64,000 nucleotides of DNA from Ligaoa zhengdingensis (GCF_014384885.1 NZ_JACRST010000001.1:248001-312000); one strand, 5' to 3'. Shown: positions 50,082 through 58,692, counted from the first letter of the stretch. Notes: generated from the letters alone by a model not told the origin. Numbers and translations are program-made.

Positions 50082-51146
50082 TCACTCCAACCCATTCAAG
50101 GTGTCGCCGTGGCAGCGGGTAAGAAACATGCAGTCGCCAAAGCTGAAGAAGCGGTACCGCTCCTCCACCGCCACTCGGTAGGCGTCCATGATATGGCGGT
50201 AACCCGCAAAGGCAGAAACCAGCATGATGAGCGTGCTTTCCGGCAGGTGGAAATTGGTAATCAATCCGTCGAGCACCTTAAACTGGTAGCCCGGGTAGAT
50301 AAAAATATCGGTATAGCCCTCGTCGGCCCGCACCTCGCCGTACTTGGTAGCGACCGATTCGACCGTGCGGCAGGCGGTGGTGCCCACCCCGATCACCCGC
50401 CGCCCCGCTGCCCGAGTAGCGGCGATCAACTCGGCGGTCTCAGGCGGGATATGGTAGTGTTCCGAGTGCATATGGTGTTCTAGCACGTTGTCCACCTTCA
50501 CCGGACGGAAGGTGCCGAGCCCGACATGCAGCGTCACATAGCCGATGCGAACCCCCTTTTCCCGCAGGGCGGCGAGCATTTCTTGGGTGAAGTGCAGTCC
50601 AGCTGTGGGGGCAGCAGCCGAGCCCAGCTCCTTGGAATAGACCGTCTGATAGCGCTCCTTATCCTCCAACCTCCGGGTGATGTAGGGCGGCAGCGGCATC
50701 TGGCCAATCCGCTCCAGGATGGCGTAGAAGTTTTCCCCCTGCGGATAGGTAAACCGCACCAGGCGGTTACCGCCCTCCACAGTATCGAGGATTTCACCGG
50801 CGAGCAGCCCGCCACCGAACACGAAGCGCGCGCCGGGCCTAGCCTTTTTGCCCGGCCGCACCAGAATCTCCCACACATCCTGCTCCTTCTGCTCCAGCAG
50901 CAGAAACTCGATGTGCGCCCCGGTCCCCTCCTTCTCGCCGTAGAGGCGGGCAGGCAGTACCCGCGAATCGTTCAGAATCAAAGTATCGCCCGGCTCCAGC
51001 AGATCGATGAGGTCGTAAAAATGCCGGTGGCACAGCGCCCCAGTGTCGCCGTCGAGGCAGAGCATACGGGAATGGTCGCGCGGCTCAATCGGCGTCTGCG
51101 CAATCAATTCCTGCGGCAGATCGAACCAAAAATCGGATGTCTTCAT
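50082..51146 (-). CDS. queA: S-adenosylmethionine:tRNA ribosyltransferase-isomerase
   Basis: A 354-residue QueA, which transfers the ribosyl part of SAM to preQ1 in tRNA to give epoxyqueuosine. It starts MKTSDFWFDLPQELIAQTP, has LILNDSRVLPARLYG (~56-70), the AAPTAGLHFT motif, HVGLGTFRPV and the C-terminal NFHLPESTLIMLVSAFAG signature. Upstream of tgt in the same operon. Confidence 0.97.
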   Translation of the reverse strand: MKTSDFWFDLPQELIAQTPIEPRDHSRMLCLDGDTGALCHRHFYDLIDLLEPGDTLILNDSRVLPARLYGEKEGTGAHIEFLLLEQKEQDVWEILVRPGKKARPGARFVFGGGLLAGEILDTVEGGNRLVRFTYPQGENFYAILERIGQMPLPPYITRRLEDKERYQTVYSKELGSAAAPTAGLHFTQEMLAALREKGVRIGYVTLHVGLGTFRPVKVDNVLEHHMHSEHYHIPPETAELIAATRAAGRRVIGVGTTACRTVESVATKYGEVRADEGYTDIFIYPGYQFKVLDGLITNFHLPESTLIMLVSAFAGYRHIMDAYRVAVEERYRFFSFGDCMFLTRCHGDTLNGLE

Positions 51147-51240
51147 ATACTTTCGGCAACTTCCTTTCTAAAACAAAGCGGGGCGCCGCCTCAGAAGCGG
51201 ACTTTGCGCAGCCCATAACGCGCTGCACATGCAAAAATAA

Positions 51241-51269
51241 TTGACATAGATTCGTTATAATGCTAATAT
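51241..51269 (+). promoter_or_regulatory. SigA promoter of the lysine biosynthesis operon
   Basis: A perfect TTGACA, 17 bases and TAATAT, directly ahead of the lysine riboswitch. Confidence 0.85.
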
Positions 51270-51284
51270 AGTGCTAACAGAATA

Positions 51285-51470
51285 TCCCCCGGATAGAGGC
51301 GCGGAGTTGCATGAGTAGTCCATGAGATGATTTCCGATCTGATCGTTTGCATCATCGGTGAAAGGGCCCTCCGCCGAAGGAAGTTTAAATCGGAGTAAAC
51401 TTGCCTGGTCGCCGCGCTGAACAAGCCTGTGACTGTCATCATTGTATTATGATGAAGAGCTATCGACTGG
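51285..51470 (+). ncRNA. Lysine riboswitch (L box)
   Basis: The aptamer is recognised by conserved blocks: GATAGAGGCGCGG at the 5' side, GAGTAGTCCATGAG, GGTGAAAGGGCC...CCGCCGAAGG, CTGGTCGCCGCGCTGAACAAG (given here in part) and the closing CTATC at 51460-51464 pairing with GATAG at 51292-51296. It precedes asd and is followed by an intrinsic terminator, consistent with premature termination at high lysine. Confidence 0.92.
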
Positions 51471-51525
51471 ATTTGCGCAGGATTCTGCGAATTTAGACGT
51501 CAATATCTCTATTATATTGCAATGA

Positions 51526-51550
51526 TGGCCGGTTTTCAACCGGTTTTTTT
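51526..51550 (+). terminator. Riboswitch-controlled terminator
   Basis: CCGGTT-TTC-AACCGG followed by TTTTTTT, about 65 bases after the aptamer and before asd. Confidence 0.88.
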
Positions 51551-51616
51551 ATTGCCCCCTTACGGGCCGATGCTGTGTTTCCAAACAAAATAGTATAGAA
51601 AAGGAATGTTTCGACG

Positions 51617-52693
51617 ATGAAAGAATTTCACGTAGGCGTCGTTGGCGCGACCGGCATGGTTGGCCAGCGCTTTATACAACTGCTGGAGAACCATCCCTGG
51701 TTTCACATCTCGGTGCTGGCGGCCAGCTCCCGCTCCGCTGGTAAGACCTATGCGGAAGCTGTGGGTTCCCGTTGGGCGATGGATACCCCCATGCCGGAGA
51801 CAGTGAAGGATATGGTCGTTCTGGACGCCGCGGATGTGCAGGCGGTCGCCTCGCGCGCAGACTTTGTATTCTGCGCAGTGGATATGAAAAAAGAGGAGAT
51901 CAAGGCGCTTGAGGAAACTTACGCCAAGGCGGAGTGCCCGGTTATCTCCAACAACTCGGCCAACCGTTGGACGCCCGACGTCCCCATGGTGATCCCCGAG
52001 CTCAACGCCGACCACCTGAAGATCATCGAGAGCCAACGCAAACGGCTGGGGACCAAGCGCGGTTTTATCGCGGTGAAATCCAACTGCTCGATCCAAAGCT
52101 ATGTGCCCGCCCTTGCGCCGCTCATGGATTTCGGCGTGAAGCGGGTGCTCGCCTGCACCTATCAGGCGATCTCCGGCGCTGGAAAAACCTTTGAAACATG
52201 GCCCGAAATGGTGGATAACCTCAACCCGTACATCGGCGGCGAGGAGGAAAAGAGCGAGCAGGAGCCTTTGAAGGTGTGGGGCCACATCGAGGGCGACCGC
52301 ATTGTCAACGCGGATTCCCCCGCCATCACCACCCAATGCCTGCGCGTTCCCGTCTCCAACGGGCACACCGCGGCGGTGTTCGTCAGCTTCGAGCGCAAGC
52401 CCACAATCGAGCAGATGAAGGAACGCTGGGCCTCGTTCGCTGGCGAGCCGCAGAAACTCGGCCTGCCGCTGGCCCCCAAACAGTTCCTGCACTACTTTGA
52501 GGAGTCCGACCGCCCCCAGGCCAAACTGGACCGCATGCTGGAAAAGGGCATGGCGGTTTCGATCGGCCGGCTGCGCGAGGACACCCAATACGACTACAAG
52601 TTCGTCTGTCTTTCTCACAACACCCTGCGCGGTGCGGCCGGCGGCGGCGTGCTGTTGGCGGAACTGCTCGCGGCCAAGGGCTATCTCGACTGA
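51617..52693 (+). CDS. asd: Aspartate-semialdehyde dehydrogenase (archaeal/fungal-type)
   Basis: A 358-residue NADP-dependent enzyme making aspartate semialdehyde for lysine, methionine and threonine. The dinucleotide site GATGMVGQRF (~9-18) and the catalytic Cys157 in KSNCSIQ are clear; the long VPMVIPELNADHL loop and overall length place it with the archaeal/fungal-type Asd rather than the E. coli type. First gene of the riboswitch-controlled operon asd-dapA-dapB-ACT. Confidence 0.95.
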   Translation: MKEFHVGVVGATGMVGQRFIQLLENHPWFHISVLAASSRSAGKTYAEAVGSRWAMDTPMPETVKDMVVLDAADVQAVASRADFVFCAVDMKKEEIKALEETYAKAECPVISNNSANRWTPDVPMVIPELNADHLKIIESQRKRLGTKRGFIAVKSNCSIQSYVPALAPLMDFGVKRVLACTYQAISGAGKTFETWPEMVDNLNPYIGGEEEKSEQEPLKVWGHIEGDRIVNADSPAITTQCLRVPVSNGHTAAVFVSFERKPTIEQMKERWASFAGEPQKLGLPLAPKQFLHYFEESDRPQAKLDRMLEKGMAVSIGRLREDTQYDYKFVCLSHNTLRGAAGGGVLLAELLAAKGYLD

Positions 52694-52728
52694 TCGATGC
52701 TTTCCACAGCTAGGAGAGGAGAATTGTC

Positions 52729-53619
52729 ATGAAAAGAACCATTTTTACCGGCGCAGGGGTCGCCGTAATCACCCCCATGTGGGAGGACGGCTCGATCAAC
52801 TATGAGGAGCTGGGTCGCATTCTGGAGTTCCAGCTGGTCAACCACACCGATTCCATCGTGATCTGCGGCACCACCGGCGAAAGCTCCACCATGAGCGACG
52901 AGGAGCATGTCAAAGCGATCGAATATACCGTGCAGCACGTGGCCGGCCGGGTTCCGGTCATCGCGGGCGCGGGCAGCAACGACACCGCCTATGCGGTCTG
53001 GCTTTCCAAGGAGGCGGCCGCTGTGGGCGCAGACGCCCTGCTGCAGGTGACCCCCTATTACAACAAGACCTCCCAGGCCGGCCTGGTGCGCCACTTTTAT
53101 ACGATCGCGGACGCGACCGACCTGCCGGTGATTCTCTACAACGTGCCCAGCCGCACCGGCTGCGACATTGCGGTTTCCACCTATGCGGAGCTCGCCAAGC
53201 ACCCCAACATCGTGGCGGTCAAGGAAGCGAGCGGCAACATCTCCAAAATTGTGCACCTGATGGCAGAGTGCGGCGATACGCTCGACCTCTATTCGGGCAA
53301 CGACGACCAGATTGTGCCGCTGCTGTCACTGGGCGCCAAGGGGGTTATCTCGGTGCTCTCCAATGTGATGCCCCAGCAGACCCACGACATCTGTCAGCTC
53401 TGGTTCGACGGCAAGACCGCAGAGAGCGCCGCATTGCAGCTCAAGTTACTGCCGCTCATCAACGCCCTGTTCTGCGACGTGAATCCCATCCCCGTAAAGG
53501 AAGCAATGAACCTGCTCGGCTGGGCCGCCGGCGCCTGCCGCCTGCCTCTGACCGATTTGAACGATGCAAACCGCGCGCGGCTGATCTCGGAGCTTCGGGC
53601 CTCCGGCCTACTCTCGTAA
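52729..53619 (+). CDS. dapA: 4-hydroxy-tetrahydrodipicolinate synthase
   Basis: A 296-residue class I aldolase-fold enzyme condensing aspartate semialdehyde with pyruvate. CGTTGESSTMSDEEH (~44-58) is the substrate motif, VILYNVPSRTGCD carries the catalytic Tyr, and the Schiff-base Lys165 lies in VAVKEASGN. An AGGAGAGG-like site precedes the ATG. Second gene of the lysine operon, 35 bases after asd. Its product line also feeds dipicolinate for spores. Confidence 0.97.
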   Translation: MKRTIFTGAGVAVITPMWEDGSINYEELGRILEFQLVNHTDSIVICGTTGESSTMSDEEHVKAIEYTVQHVAGRVPVIAGAGSNDTAYAVWLSKEAAAVGADALLQVTPYYNKTSQAGLVRHFYTIADATDLPVILYNVPSRTGCDIAVSTYAELAKHPNIVAVKEASGNISKIVHLMAECGDTLDLYSGNDDQIVPLLSLGAKGVISVLSNVMPQQTHDICQLWFDGKTAESAALQLKLLPLINALFCDVNPIPVKEAMNLLGWAAGACRLPLTDLNDANRARLISELRASGLLS

Positions 53620-53657
53620 CAGCGCGGCAGCCCAAAAAAGAAGGATGTTTATAAACC

Positions 53658-54428
53658 ATGAAAAAGCTGATACTTTCCGGCGCAAACGGCCGTATGGGGC
53701 GGGTGATCGCTTCCTATGTGAAGGAAAAGCCTGACTGTGAGATCACAGCGGGGCTCGACCTCAATACCACTGTTTACGACGACTTTCCCATCTTTGACAG
53801 CCCCGCCAAATGTAACATGAAGGCGGATTGCATCATCGATTTCTCCCATCCGTCCGCATTGTCCCCCATTCTGGAATATGCGGTGCACACCTCCACCCCA
53901 ATCGTGGTGGCGACCACCGGTCTTTCCGACGAGCAGATTGCGCTGCTGCGCAAGACGAGTGAGATCATCTCCGTGTTTTTCTCCTTCAATATGTCGTTGG
54001 GGGTCAACCTGCTCGCTGAGCTCGCCAAAAAAGCGGTGGCGGTGCTGGGCGACGACTTCGACATTGAGATTGTGGAGAAACATCACAATCAGAAGATCGA
54101 CGCCCCCAGCGGCACCGCCCTGATGCTGGCCGACGCGATCAATCACGCCGAGAGCGACCGCTTTCTCTATCGGTATGACCGACATTCGCTGCGGCAGAAG
54201 CGTGACCCCAACGAAATCGGCATCCATTCGATCCGCGGCGGCACCATCGTCGGCGAACACGAGGTGATCTTTGCGGGTAAGGACGAAATCGTCACCTTGA
54301 CGCACACCGCGATGTCCAAGGAAATTTTCGCCACAGGAGCGGTCAACGCAGCCCTCTTTCTGGCCGGCCGGCCGGCTGGGCTGTACGATATGGGCGATCT
54401 GGTCGGAATGCAAAATTCCGTCGAATAG
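53658..54428 (+). CDS. dapB: 4-hydroxy-tetrahydrodipicolinate reductase
   Basis: A 256-residue NAD(P)H-dependent reductase. The N-terminal GANGRMGRVI nucleotide motif, IDFSHPSA, and the catalytic signature EKHHNQKIDAPSGTALML (~148-165, with catalytic His and Lys) are intact, as is the C-terminal GEHEVIFAGKDEIVTLTHTA region. Third gene of the lysine operon. Confidence 0.97.
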   Translation: MKKLILSGANGRMGRVIASYVKEKPDCEITAGLDLNTTVYDDFPIFDSPAKCNMKADCIIDFSHPSALSPILEYAVHTSTPIVVATTGLSDEQIALLRKTSEIISVFFSFNMSLGVNLLAELAKKAVAVLGDDFDIEIVEKHHNQKIDAPSGTALMLADAINHAESDRFLYRYDRHSLRQKRDPNEIGIHSIRGGTIVGEHEVIFAGKDEIVTLTHTAMSKEIFATGAVNAALFLAGRPAGLYDMGDLVGMQNSVE

Positions 54429-54448
54429 CGGAAAGGAGTTTGAAAGCT

Positions 54449-54925
54449 ATGAACGGTGTCAGCAAGATTTCAGTCAGCGATGACATTGCACTGGTCACTT
54501 TTAACCGCATCGGTGCAGATTTGAAATTTATTTCGGCGGTGTTCGGTGATTTTGCTGAGCAAGGGATCAATATCGATATGATCTCCCAGTCCGCCCCCAC
54601 CGGCGACCGGGTGGACATCTCGTTCACCATTTCGGGCGACGATCTGGTCAAGGTGCTGGCCTTGGTGAACAAATACAAGGCTGACTATCCCGATGTGAAA
54701 CCACTGGTAAGCAACGGAAACAGCAAGGTTCAACTGTTTGGCGAGGAGATGCGCGAGATGGAAGGGGTAGCCGGCAAGGCGATCGCCGCCGCTGCTGCGG
54801 CCGACGCCCATGTGCTGATGATCACCACCTCGGAGGTAGACATTTCCCTGCTGTTGTCCGCTTACAACCTGGATCAAACGATCAGCCTGTTGGAGCAGCA
54901 GTTTGGTATCACCGCCGAACGATAA
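54449..54925 (+). CDS. Free-standing tandem ACT-domain protein (aspartokinase regulatory-domain-like)
   Basis: A 158-residue protein made only of two ACT units like those at the C-terminus of aspartate kinase. The first (~5-75) has FGDFAEQGINIDMISQ and VDISFTISGDDL; the second ends VLMITTSEVDISLLLSAYN. No kinase domain precedes it. ATG 54449 is chosen because AGGAG is ten bases upstream. Being last in the lysine operon, it may bind lysine or threonine and modulate an aspartokinase encoded elsewhere; this is inference. Confidence 0.85.
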   Translation: MNGVSKISVSDDIALVTFNRIGADLKFISAVFGDFAEQGINIDMISQSAPTGDRVDISFTISGDDLVKVLALVNKYKADYPDVKPLVSNGNSKVQLFGEEMREMEGVAGKAIAAAAAADAHVLMITTSEVDISLLLSAYNLDQTISLLEQQFGITAER

Positions 54926-54935
54926 AACAACAAAC

Positions 54936-54974
54936 AACGCCGGAAGGTATGATCCCCTCCGGCGTTCTATTTTG
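54936..54974 (+). terminator. Intrinsic terminator of the lysine operon
   Basis: AACGCCGG and CCGGCGTT with an extended GA/TC pair, followed by CTATTTTG; convergent with ldh. Confidence 0.8.
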
Positions 54975-54981
54975 CTTCCTA

Positions 54982-55923
54982 TCAATTCTGGACAAACTCG
55001 CGCAGCACTTCTGCCGAGCGATGAAACGCCTCGGCCTCCTCCTCGGTGAGGTGCAGCTCGATCACCTCTTTGACGCCGCTCCGGTTGAGGATGGCGGGAA
55101 CGCCGCAAAATACGCCGTGTACTCCATACTCCCCTTCCAGCAGTGTGGAAACCGGTATGATGCGATTTTCATCGTAGAGGATCGCCTTGATGATGCCCAC
55201 GGCCGTGGAGGCGATTCCATAATAGGTGTTTCCCTTCCGCTCCAATATCTCATAGCCCGCCTTGACCGTCTCATGGGCGAGCTGATCCAGATCGACCCTG
55301 GAAAAACGGCGCCCGTTGTCGTCCAGTATCTCAAAAAGGCTCTTACCCCCCACCGTGACATGCGACCATGCGACCATCTGGCTGTCCCCGTGTTCCCCCA
55401 ACGCATAAGCGTGAACGCTGCGCGGATCGACATGCAGCATATCCCCGATGAAGCTTTTGAGCCGGGCGGAATCCAGCGCGGTGCCCGTACCCAAAACCTG
55501 CTGCTTGGGCAGCCCAGAAAGTTTCCAGACATACTGTGCGATGATATCAACCGGGTTGGAGATGATGAGGAAATGGCCGGAAAAGCCGCTTTTCATCACC
55601 GGTTCGACGATAGACCGCACGATCTTTTTCGACGCCTCCAAGGTATCGAGACGGGTCTCCCCCGCCTTGGGCGGCGGCCCTGCTGTGATCACCACAATAT
55701 CTGCGTCGCCGCACTCGTCGTAAGCTCCGATCTTGACCCGCACGTTTCGATTCAAATAATCGATGCCGTGGCGCAGATCCATCACTTCCCCCTGCGCGCG
55801 CTCCTCGTTGATATCGATCAGCGCCACCTCGTCACAAACCCCCTGTGTAATCAGGCTAAAAGCGGTTGAGGAACCCACCAGGCCAGCCCCAACAATGACC
55901 ACTTTGCTGCGATTAATCTTCAT
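54982..55923 (-). CDS. ldh: L-lactate dehydrogenase
   Basis: A 313-residue NAD-dependent dehydrogenase for pyruvate reduction in fermentation. GAGLVGSSTAFSL (~12-24) is the NAD site, TAGPPPKAGETR the mobile loop with the catalytic Arg, SNPVDIIAQYVWK follows, and GEHGDSQMVAWS holds the catalytic His (~178). The loop Gln expected in L-lactate dehydrogenases is replaced by Pro/Lys (PPPKAGETR), close to clostridial LDHs, so malate is the main alternative substrate. CAGGGGGT precedes the ATG. Confidence 0.88.
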   Translation of the reverse strand: MKINRSKVVIVGAGLVGSSTAFSLITQGVCDEVALIDINEERAQGEVMDLRHGIDYLNRNVRVKIGAYDECGDADIVVITAGPPPKAGETRLDTLEASKKIVRSIVEPVMKSGFSGHFLIISNPVDIIAQYVWKLSGLPKQQVLGTGTALDSARLKSFIGDMLHVDPRSVHAYALGEHGDSQMVAWSHVTVGGKSLFEILDDNGRRFSRVDLDQLAHETVKAGYEILERKGNTYYGIASTAVGIIKAILYDENRIIPVSTLLEGEYGVHGVFCGVPAILNRSGVKEVIELHLTEEEAEAFHRSAEVLREFVQN

Positions 55924-55998
55924 GGATATACCCCCTGTTTTTACTTTGTATTCGCGCCATTAGTGTGCACCTTTCCTTGGGAAATAATTGCGGTAAAG

Positions 55999-56031
55999 AA
56001 AAAACCTCCGGCTATTTACCGGAGGTTTTTT
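55999..56031 (-). terminator. Intrinsic terminator of the CD225-DUF2752 pair
   Basis: AAAAAACCTCCGG and CCGGAGGTTTTTT form a symmetrical stem ending two bases after the DUF2752 stop codon; it can work in both directions. Confidence 0.85.
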
Positions 56032-56032
56032 G

Positions 56033-56449
56033 TCATAGTTTGGTTGGCCGCAATAGATTGAACGGGAAAAAGGGAAGGTTGCGCGCAATCCCATAAAGGA
56101 TCAGTAGCGCCAGCACCCACCACAACAGGCGAAGGGACAGCTTTCCATCCACATGGTTGCCGCCGGTTCTGACATAATCGATCAAACGCGCGGCTATGTA
56201 CCAAATCATAAACGGAAGCAGCAGCACCAGCGCCGGATTGTAGCGAAACGCCTGATAAAATTGCAGATGCAGCAGGCTGCGCAGCGCGCGCGAAGCGCCG
56301 CACCCCGGGCAATAGAACCCGGTGAGCAGATAAACGGGACAGGGGATACCCGCGCCGTCCGGGCTGACGAAATAAAGCAAAGCCGCACACAGCCCCAACG
56401 CAAAACAGATGCCACCCGCGAGCAGCCAACGCTTCTTCTTTGGCGTCAC
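56033..56449 (-). CDS. DUF2752 family membrane protein
   Basis: A 138-residue protein with three membrane segments (~8-27, ~75-92, ~108-125) and the family signature FYCPGCGASRALRSLLHLQF after the first helix. The role of DUF2752 proteins is unknown. It follows the CD225 gene after six bases and is closed by a terminator, so the two form one unit. Confidence 0.88.
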   Translation of the reverse strand: MTPKKKRWLLAGGICFALGLCAALLYFVSPDGAGIPCPVYLLTGFYCPGCGASRALRSLLHLQFYQAFRYNPALVLLLPFMIWYIAARLIDYVRTGGNHVDGKLSLRLLWWVLALLILYGIARNLPFFPFNLLRPTKL

Positions 56450-56455
56450 AACCGA

Positions 56456-56896
56456 TTAATAGTAATAACCGCCGCCGATAGCTGCGCCCAGAATCACGAC
56501 ATAGAATACGATGATAAGAATCGACGCCACCACGCCGCTGACCGCCGCTATGATCGACCACATCTTGGACTTCTTGGCTGCATCCTGAGCACCCAGGAAA
56601 TCGCCGGCCGCCTGCGCGCTGCTGATCTTGGTCGCAAACACGATCGCAGGGATACCGAGCGGGAGACAACACAAAACGGTGACCAAAATGGCGAACACCA
56701 GGTAGGTGGTGCTGTTGATTGCGGGCTGTCCAGCCGGCTGTTGGGGGGTATCATAGGCGTACTGCGGGGGAATCGGCTGAGGCGCGGGAGCGCTCGCCGG
56801 TTCCGGGGCCGCAGCCTCTTCTCTCAGGGATGCGCCGCATGCGTTACAGGACAGAGCGTTATCCGGCAGCTCCGCTCCACATCTTGGACAAAACAT
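56456..56896 (-). CDS. Zinc-ribbon CD225/dispanin-family membrane protein
   Basis: A 146-residue protein. The N-terminus is a zinc ribbon (MFCPRCGAELPDNALSCNAC, residues 1-20), then a Pro/Ala/Gln-rich linker (~30-68) and a CD225-type double-helix region with CCLPLGIPAIVFATKISSA and AAKKSKMWSIIAAVSGVVAS, ending in a second helix and GGGYYY. ATG 56896 has AAGGAGGA upstream. Bacterial dispanins have no settled function; the family resembles IFITM membrane proteins. Confidence 0.88.
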   Translation of the reverse strand: MFCPRCGAELPDNALSCNACGASLREEAAAPEPASAPAPQPIPPQYAYDTPQQPAGQPAINSTTYLVFAILVTVLCCLPLGIPAIVFATKISSAQAAGDFLGAQDAAKKSKMWSIIAAVSGVVASILIIVFYVVILGAAIGGGYYY

Positions 56897-57006
56897 AAAA
56901 AATCCTCCTTCACAATCATCGCATCGGTCTATCATCATTCTATTGACCGATGCTTCTAAATATCACTAGAGTTGCGGACAATCCGCCCGCATCTCCGGCA
57001 ATCGCA

Positions 57007-57669
57007 TCAAAATTTGCAGTAGCGGTCCATATAGCGCTCCATGGCCTCCAGAACCTCGGCATAGCCGCCCTGGCCGCGGAGATATTCGCACAGATCGCGC
57101 ACATCCACCAGGGCGTGCACATCGATACCGAATTCTTCCTTGACTTCCATAACTGCGGTGCGGTCGGACTGCTGGCCGATCTCACAGCGGTTGACCGAGA
57201 TAAACATGTCGCTTACCTGTACCTGAGCCGCTGAAAGCAGCACAGGCACTGTCTCGCGCACCGCTGTACCGGCTGTAATGACATCCTCAATGATGATGAT
57301 GCGGTCGCCGTCCTGCGGCTGATAACCCACCAGATTGCCGCCCTCGCCGTGATCCTTGGCCTCCTTGCGATTAAAAAAGAACGGCTTGTCCGTTCCGTGG
57401 CAGCGCGCCAGCGCGCCAGCCGCCGAGGTGACCAATGGAATCCCCTTATATGCAGGGCCAAACATCGCGTCAAAGCGATCGCCGCAGGTTTCGTGGATGC
57501 ATTGGGCATAGAACTCGCCCAACCGTGAAATCTGAGCGCCGGTGCGGTAGTTACCGGTGTTGACAAAATATGGCGAAAGCCTGCCGCTTTTGGTTTTGAA
57601 TTCGCCAAAACGGAGCACGCCCGCCGCCATCATAAATTCAATGAACTGCTTCTTGGATTCGCTTATCAT
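57007..57669 (-). CDS. pyrE: Orotate phosphoribosyltransferase
   Basis: A 220-residue enzyme adding PRPP ribose-phosphate to orotate in UMP synthesis. The PRPP motif RIIIIEDVITAGTAVRE (~118-134), FGPAYKGIPL and the FFFNRKEAKDHGEGG catalytic loop are present. GGAG lies upstream of ATG 57669. It is apart from other pyrimidine genes and has a long leader beginning with a module shared with the TIM-barrel gene at 8.8-9.6 kb. Confidence 0.95.
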   Translation of the reverse strand: MISESKKQFIEFMMAAGVLRFGEFKTKSGRLSPYFVNTGNYRTGAQISRLGEFYAQCIHETCGDRFDAMFGPAYKGIPLVTSAAGALARCHGTDKPFFFNRKEAKDHGEGGNLVGYQPQDGDRIIIIEDVITAGTAVRETVPVLLSAAQVQVSDMFISVNRCEIGQQSDRTAVMEVKEEFGIDVHALVDVRDLCEYLRGQGGYAEVLEAMERYMDRYCKF

Positions 57670-57786
57670 CGGAAAAACTCCTTTTTCTCCCTTTTTACCC
57701 TGATAACAGCAGAAATATATCGCGTAAAGTACCGCTGACAGCCATGCAGCGGGTACATGCGCACATCATGCGCCGCCATAAAGGTG
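57670..57786 (-). other. Leader region of pyrE
   Basis: About 170 bases separate the predicted transcript start near 57836 from pyrE. The leader has several short hairpins (for example around GCCACCTTTATGGCGGC) and no confident gene; a start-like ATGGCCAGGGCG follows the shared module. No PyrR-binding loop was recognised. Confidence 0.35.
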
Positions 57787-57852
57787 GCGAGCGAGGCGCG
57801 CAGACCGCCCTGGCCATCAATTTATATGAACTGCTTGCGGTTATTATAGCAT
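57787..57852 (-). repeat. 66-base promoter/leader module, copy 2 (other copy 9806-9871)
   Basis: Identical to copy 1 over the first 20 bases (ATGCTATAATAACCGCAAGC) and again over TTGATGGCCA, with scattered differences between and after. The palindrome that is perfect in copy 1 is only partly kept here (left arm degenerate). Confidence 0.6.
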
Positions 57853-57871
57853 AAAGTAGCTGTTGTTACAA
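57843..57871 (-). promoter_or_regulatory. SigA-type promoter of pyrE
   Basis: TTGTAA, 17 bases and a perfect TATAAT with TGC before it, on the minus strand. The -10 is the first part of the shared 66-base module. Confidence 0.7.
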
Positions 57872-57925
57872 CCGAAGAAACCCTCTTTTTCGACCCTTTC
57901 TCCGGCAGCCTTGAGAATAAAATTA

Positions 57926-57959
57926 GGCCCACCAGCTTTCTCAACAAAAACGGCGGGCC
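57926..57959 (-). terminator. Probable terminator of the amino-acid ABC transporter operon
   Basis: On the minus strand GGCCCGCC and GGTGGGCC pair (one G-T pair) around an 18-base loop and are followed by TAATTTTATT. Confidence 0.55.
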
Positions 57960-57969
57960 GGAAAATTTC

Positions 57970-58692
57970 TTACAGCACCTTCGCCAGAAAATCCTGAAGG
58001 CGCGGATTTTTCGGGTGGGAGAAGAACTCCTGCGGGGTGTTCTCCTCCATGATGACACCCTCATCCATAAACATCACGCGGGTTGCGACCTCGCGGGCAA
58101 AACCCATCTCGTGGGTCACCACCACCATCGTCATCCCCTCGTTTGCGAGATCCTTCATCAGCTCCAGCACTTCGCCCACCATCTCAGGGTCCAGTGCGGA
58201 GGTCGGCTCGTCAAACAGCATCACATCCGGATTCATCGCCAGCGCGCGCACAATGGCGATGCGCTGCTGCTGGCCGCCTGACAGCTTGCTGGGATAGGTC
58301 TCCGCCTTATCCGAAAGACCGATGCGGGCGAGCAGCTCATCCGCCCGCTTGTCTGCATCCGCTTGCGACATCAGACCCTGCTTGACCGGCGCAAGGGTGA
58401 TATTCTGCCGCACGGTGAGGTGCGGGAACAGATTGAACTGCTGGAACACCATGCCCATCTTGCGGCGCAGCTCGTTGATGTTGCACTTTTTATCGGTGAT
58501 GTTATAGCCCTCAAAAAAGATTTCGCCTCCAGTGGGCTCCTCCAACCGGTTCAGGCAGCGCAGAAAGGTGGACTTACCCGAGCCGGACGGCCCGATGACA
58601 ACCACCTTTTCCCCTTTATTGATCGTCGTGGTGATGCCTTTGAGCACCTCGACATCCTTGAAGTGTTTTTCCAAATTTTTAACCTCGATCAC
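57970..58692 (-). CDS. Polar amino-acid ABC transporter, ATP-binding protein
   Basis: A 240-residue ATPase of the polar amino-acid uptake family (GlnQ/HisP-like). Walker A GPSGSGKSTFLRCLNRLEEP, Q-loop VFQQFNLFPHLTV, signature LSGGQQQRIAIVRAL, Walker B VMLFDEPTSALDPEMVGEVL and the H-loop VTHEMGFARE are intact. The start is GTG 58692, after AAAGGAGG, and overlaps the permease gene by 14 bases. Confidence 0.95.
   Translation of the reverse strand: MIEVKNLEKHFKDVEVLKGITTTINKGEKVVVIGPSGSGKSTFLRCLNRLEEPTGGEIFFEGYNITDKKCNINELRRKMGMVFQQFNLFPHLTVRQNITLAPVKQGLMSQADADKRADELLARIGLSDKAETYPSKLSGGQQQRIAIVRALAMNPDVMLFDEPTSALDPEMVGEVLELMKDLANEGMTMVVVTHEMGFAREVATRVMFMDEGVIMEENTPQEFFSHPKNPRLQDFLAKVL

Noticed and set aside
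54982..55923. Malate dehydrogenase instead of lactate dehydrogenase
   Set aside because: Gene length, the GEHGDSQ motif and overall N-terminal pattern fit clostridial L-LDH better, but the substrate loop is not fully typical, so malate remains possible.
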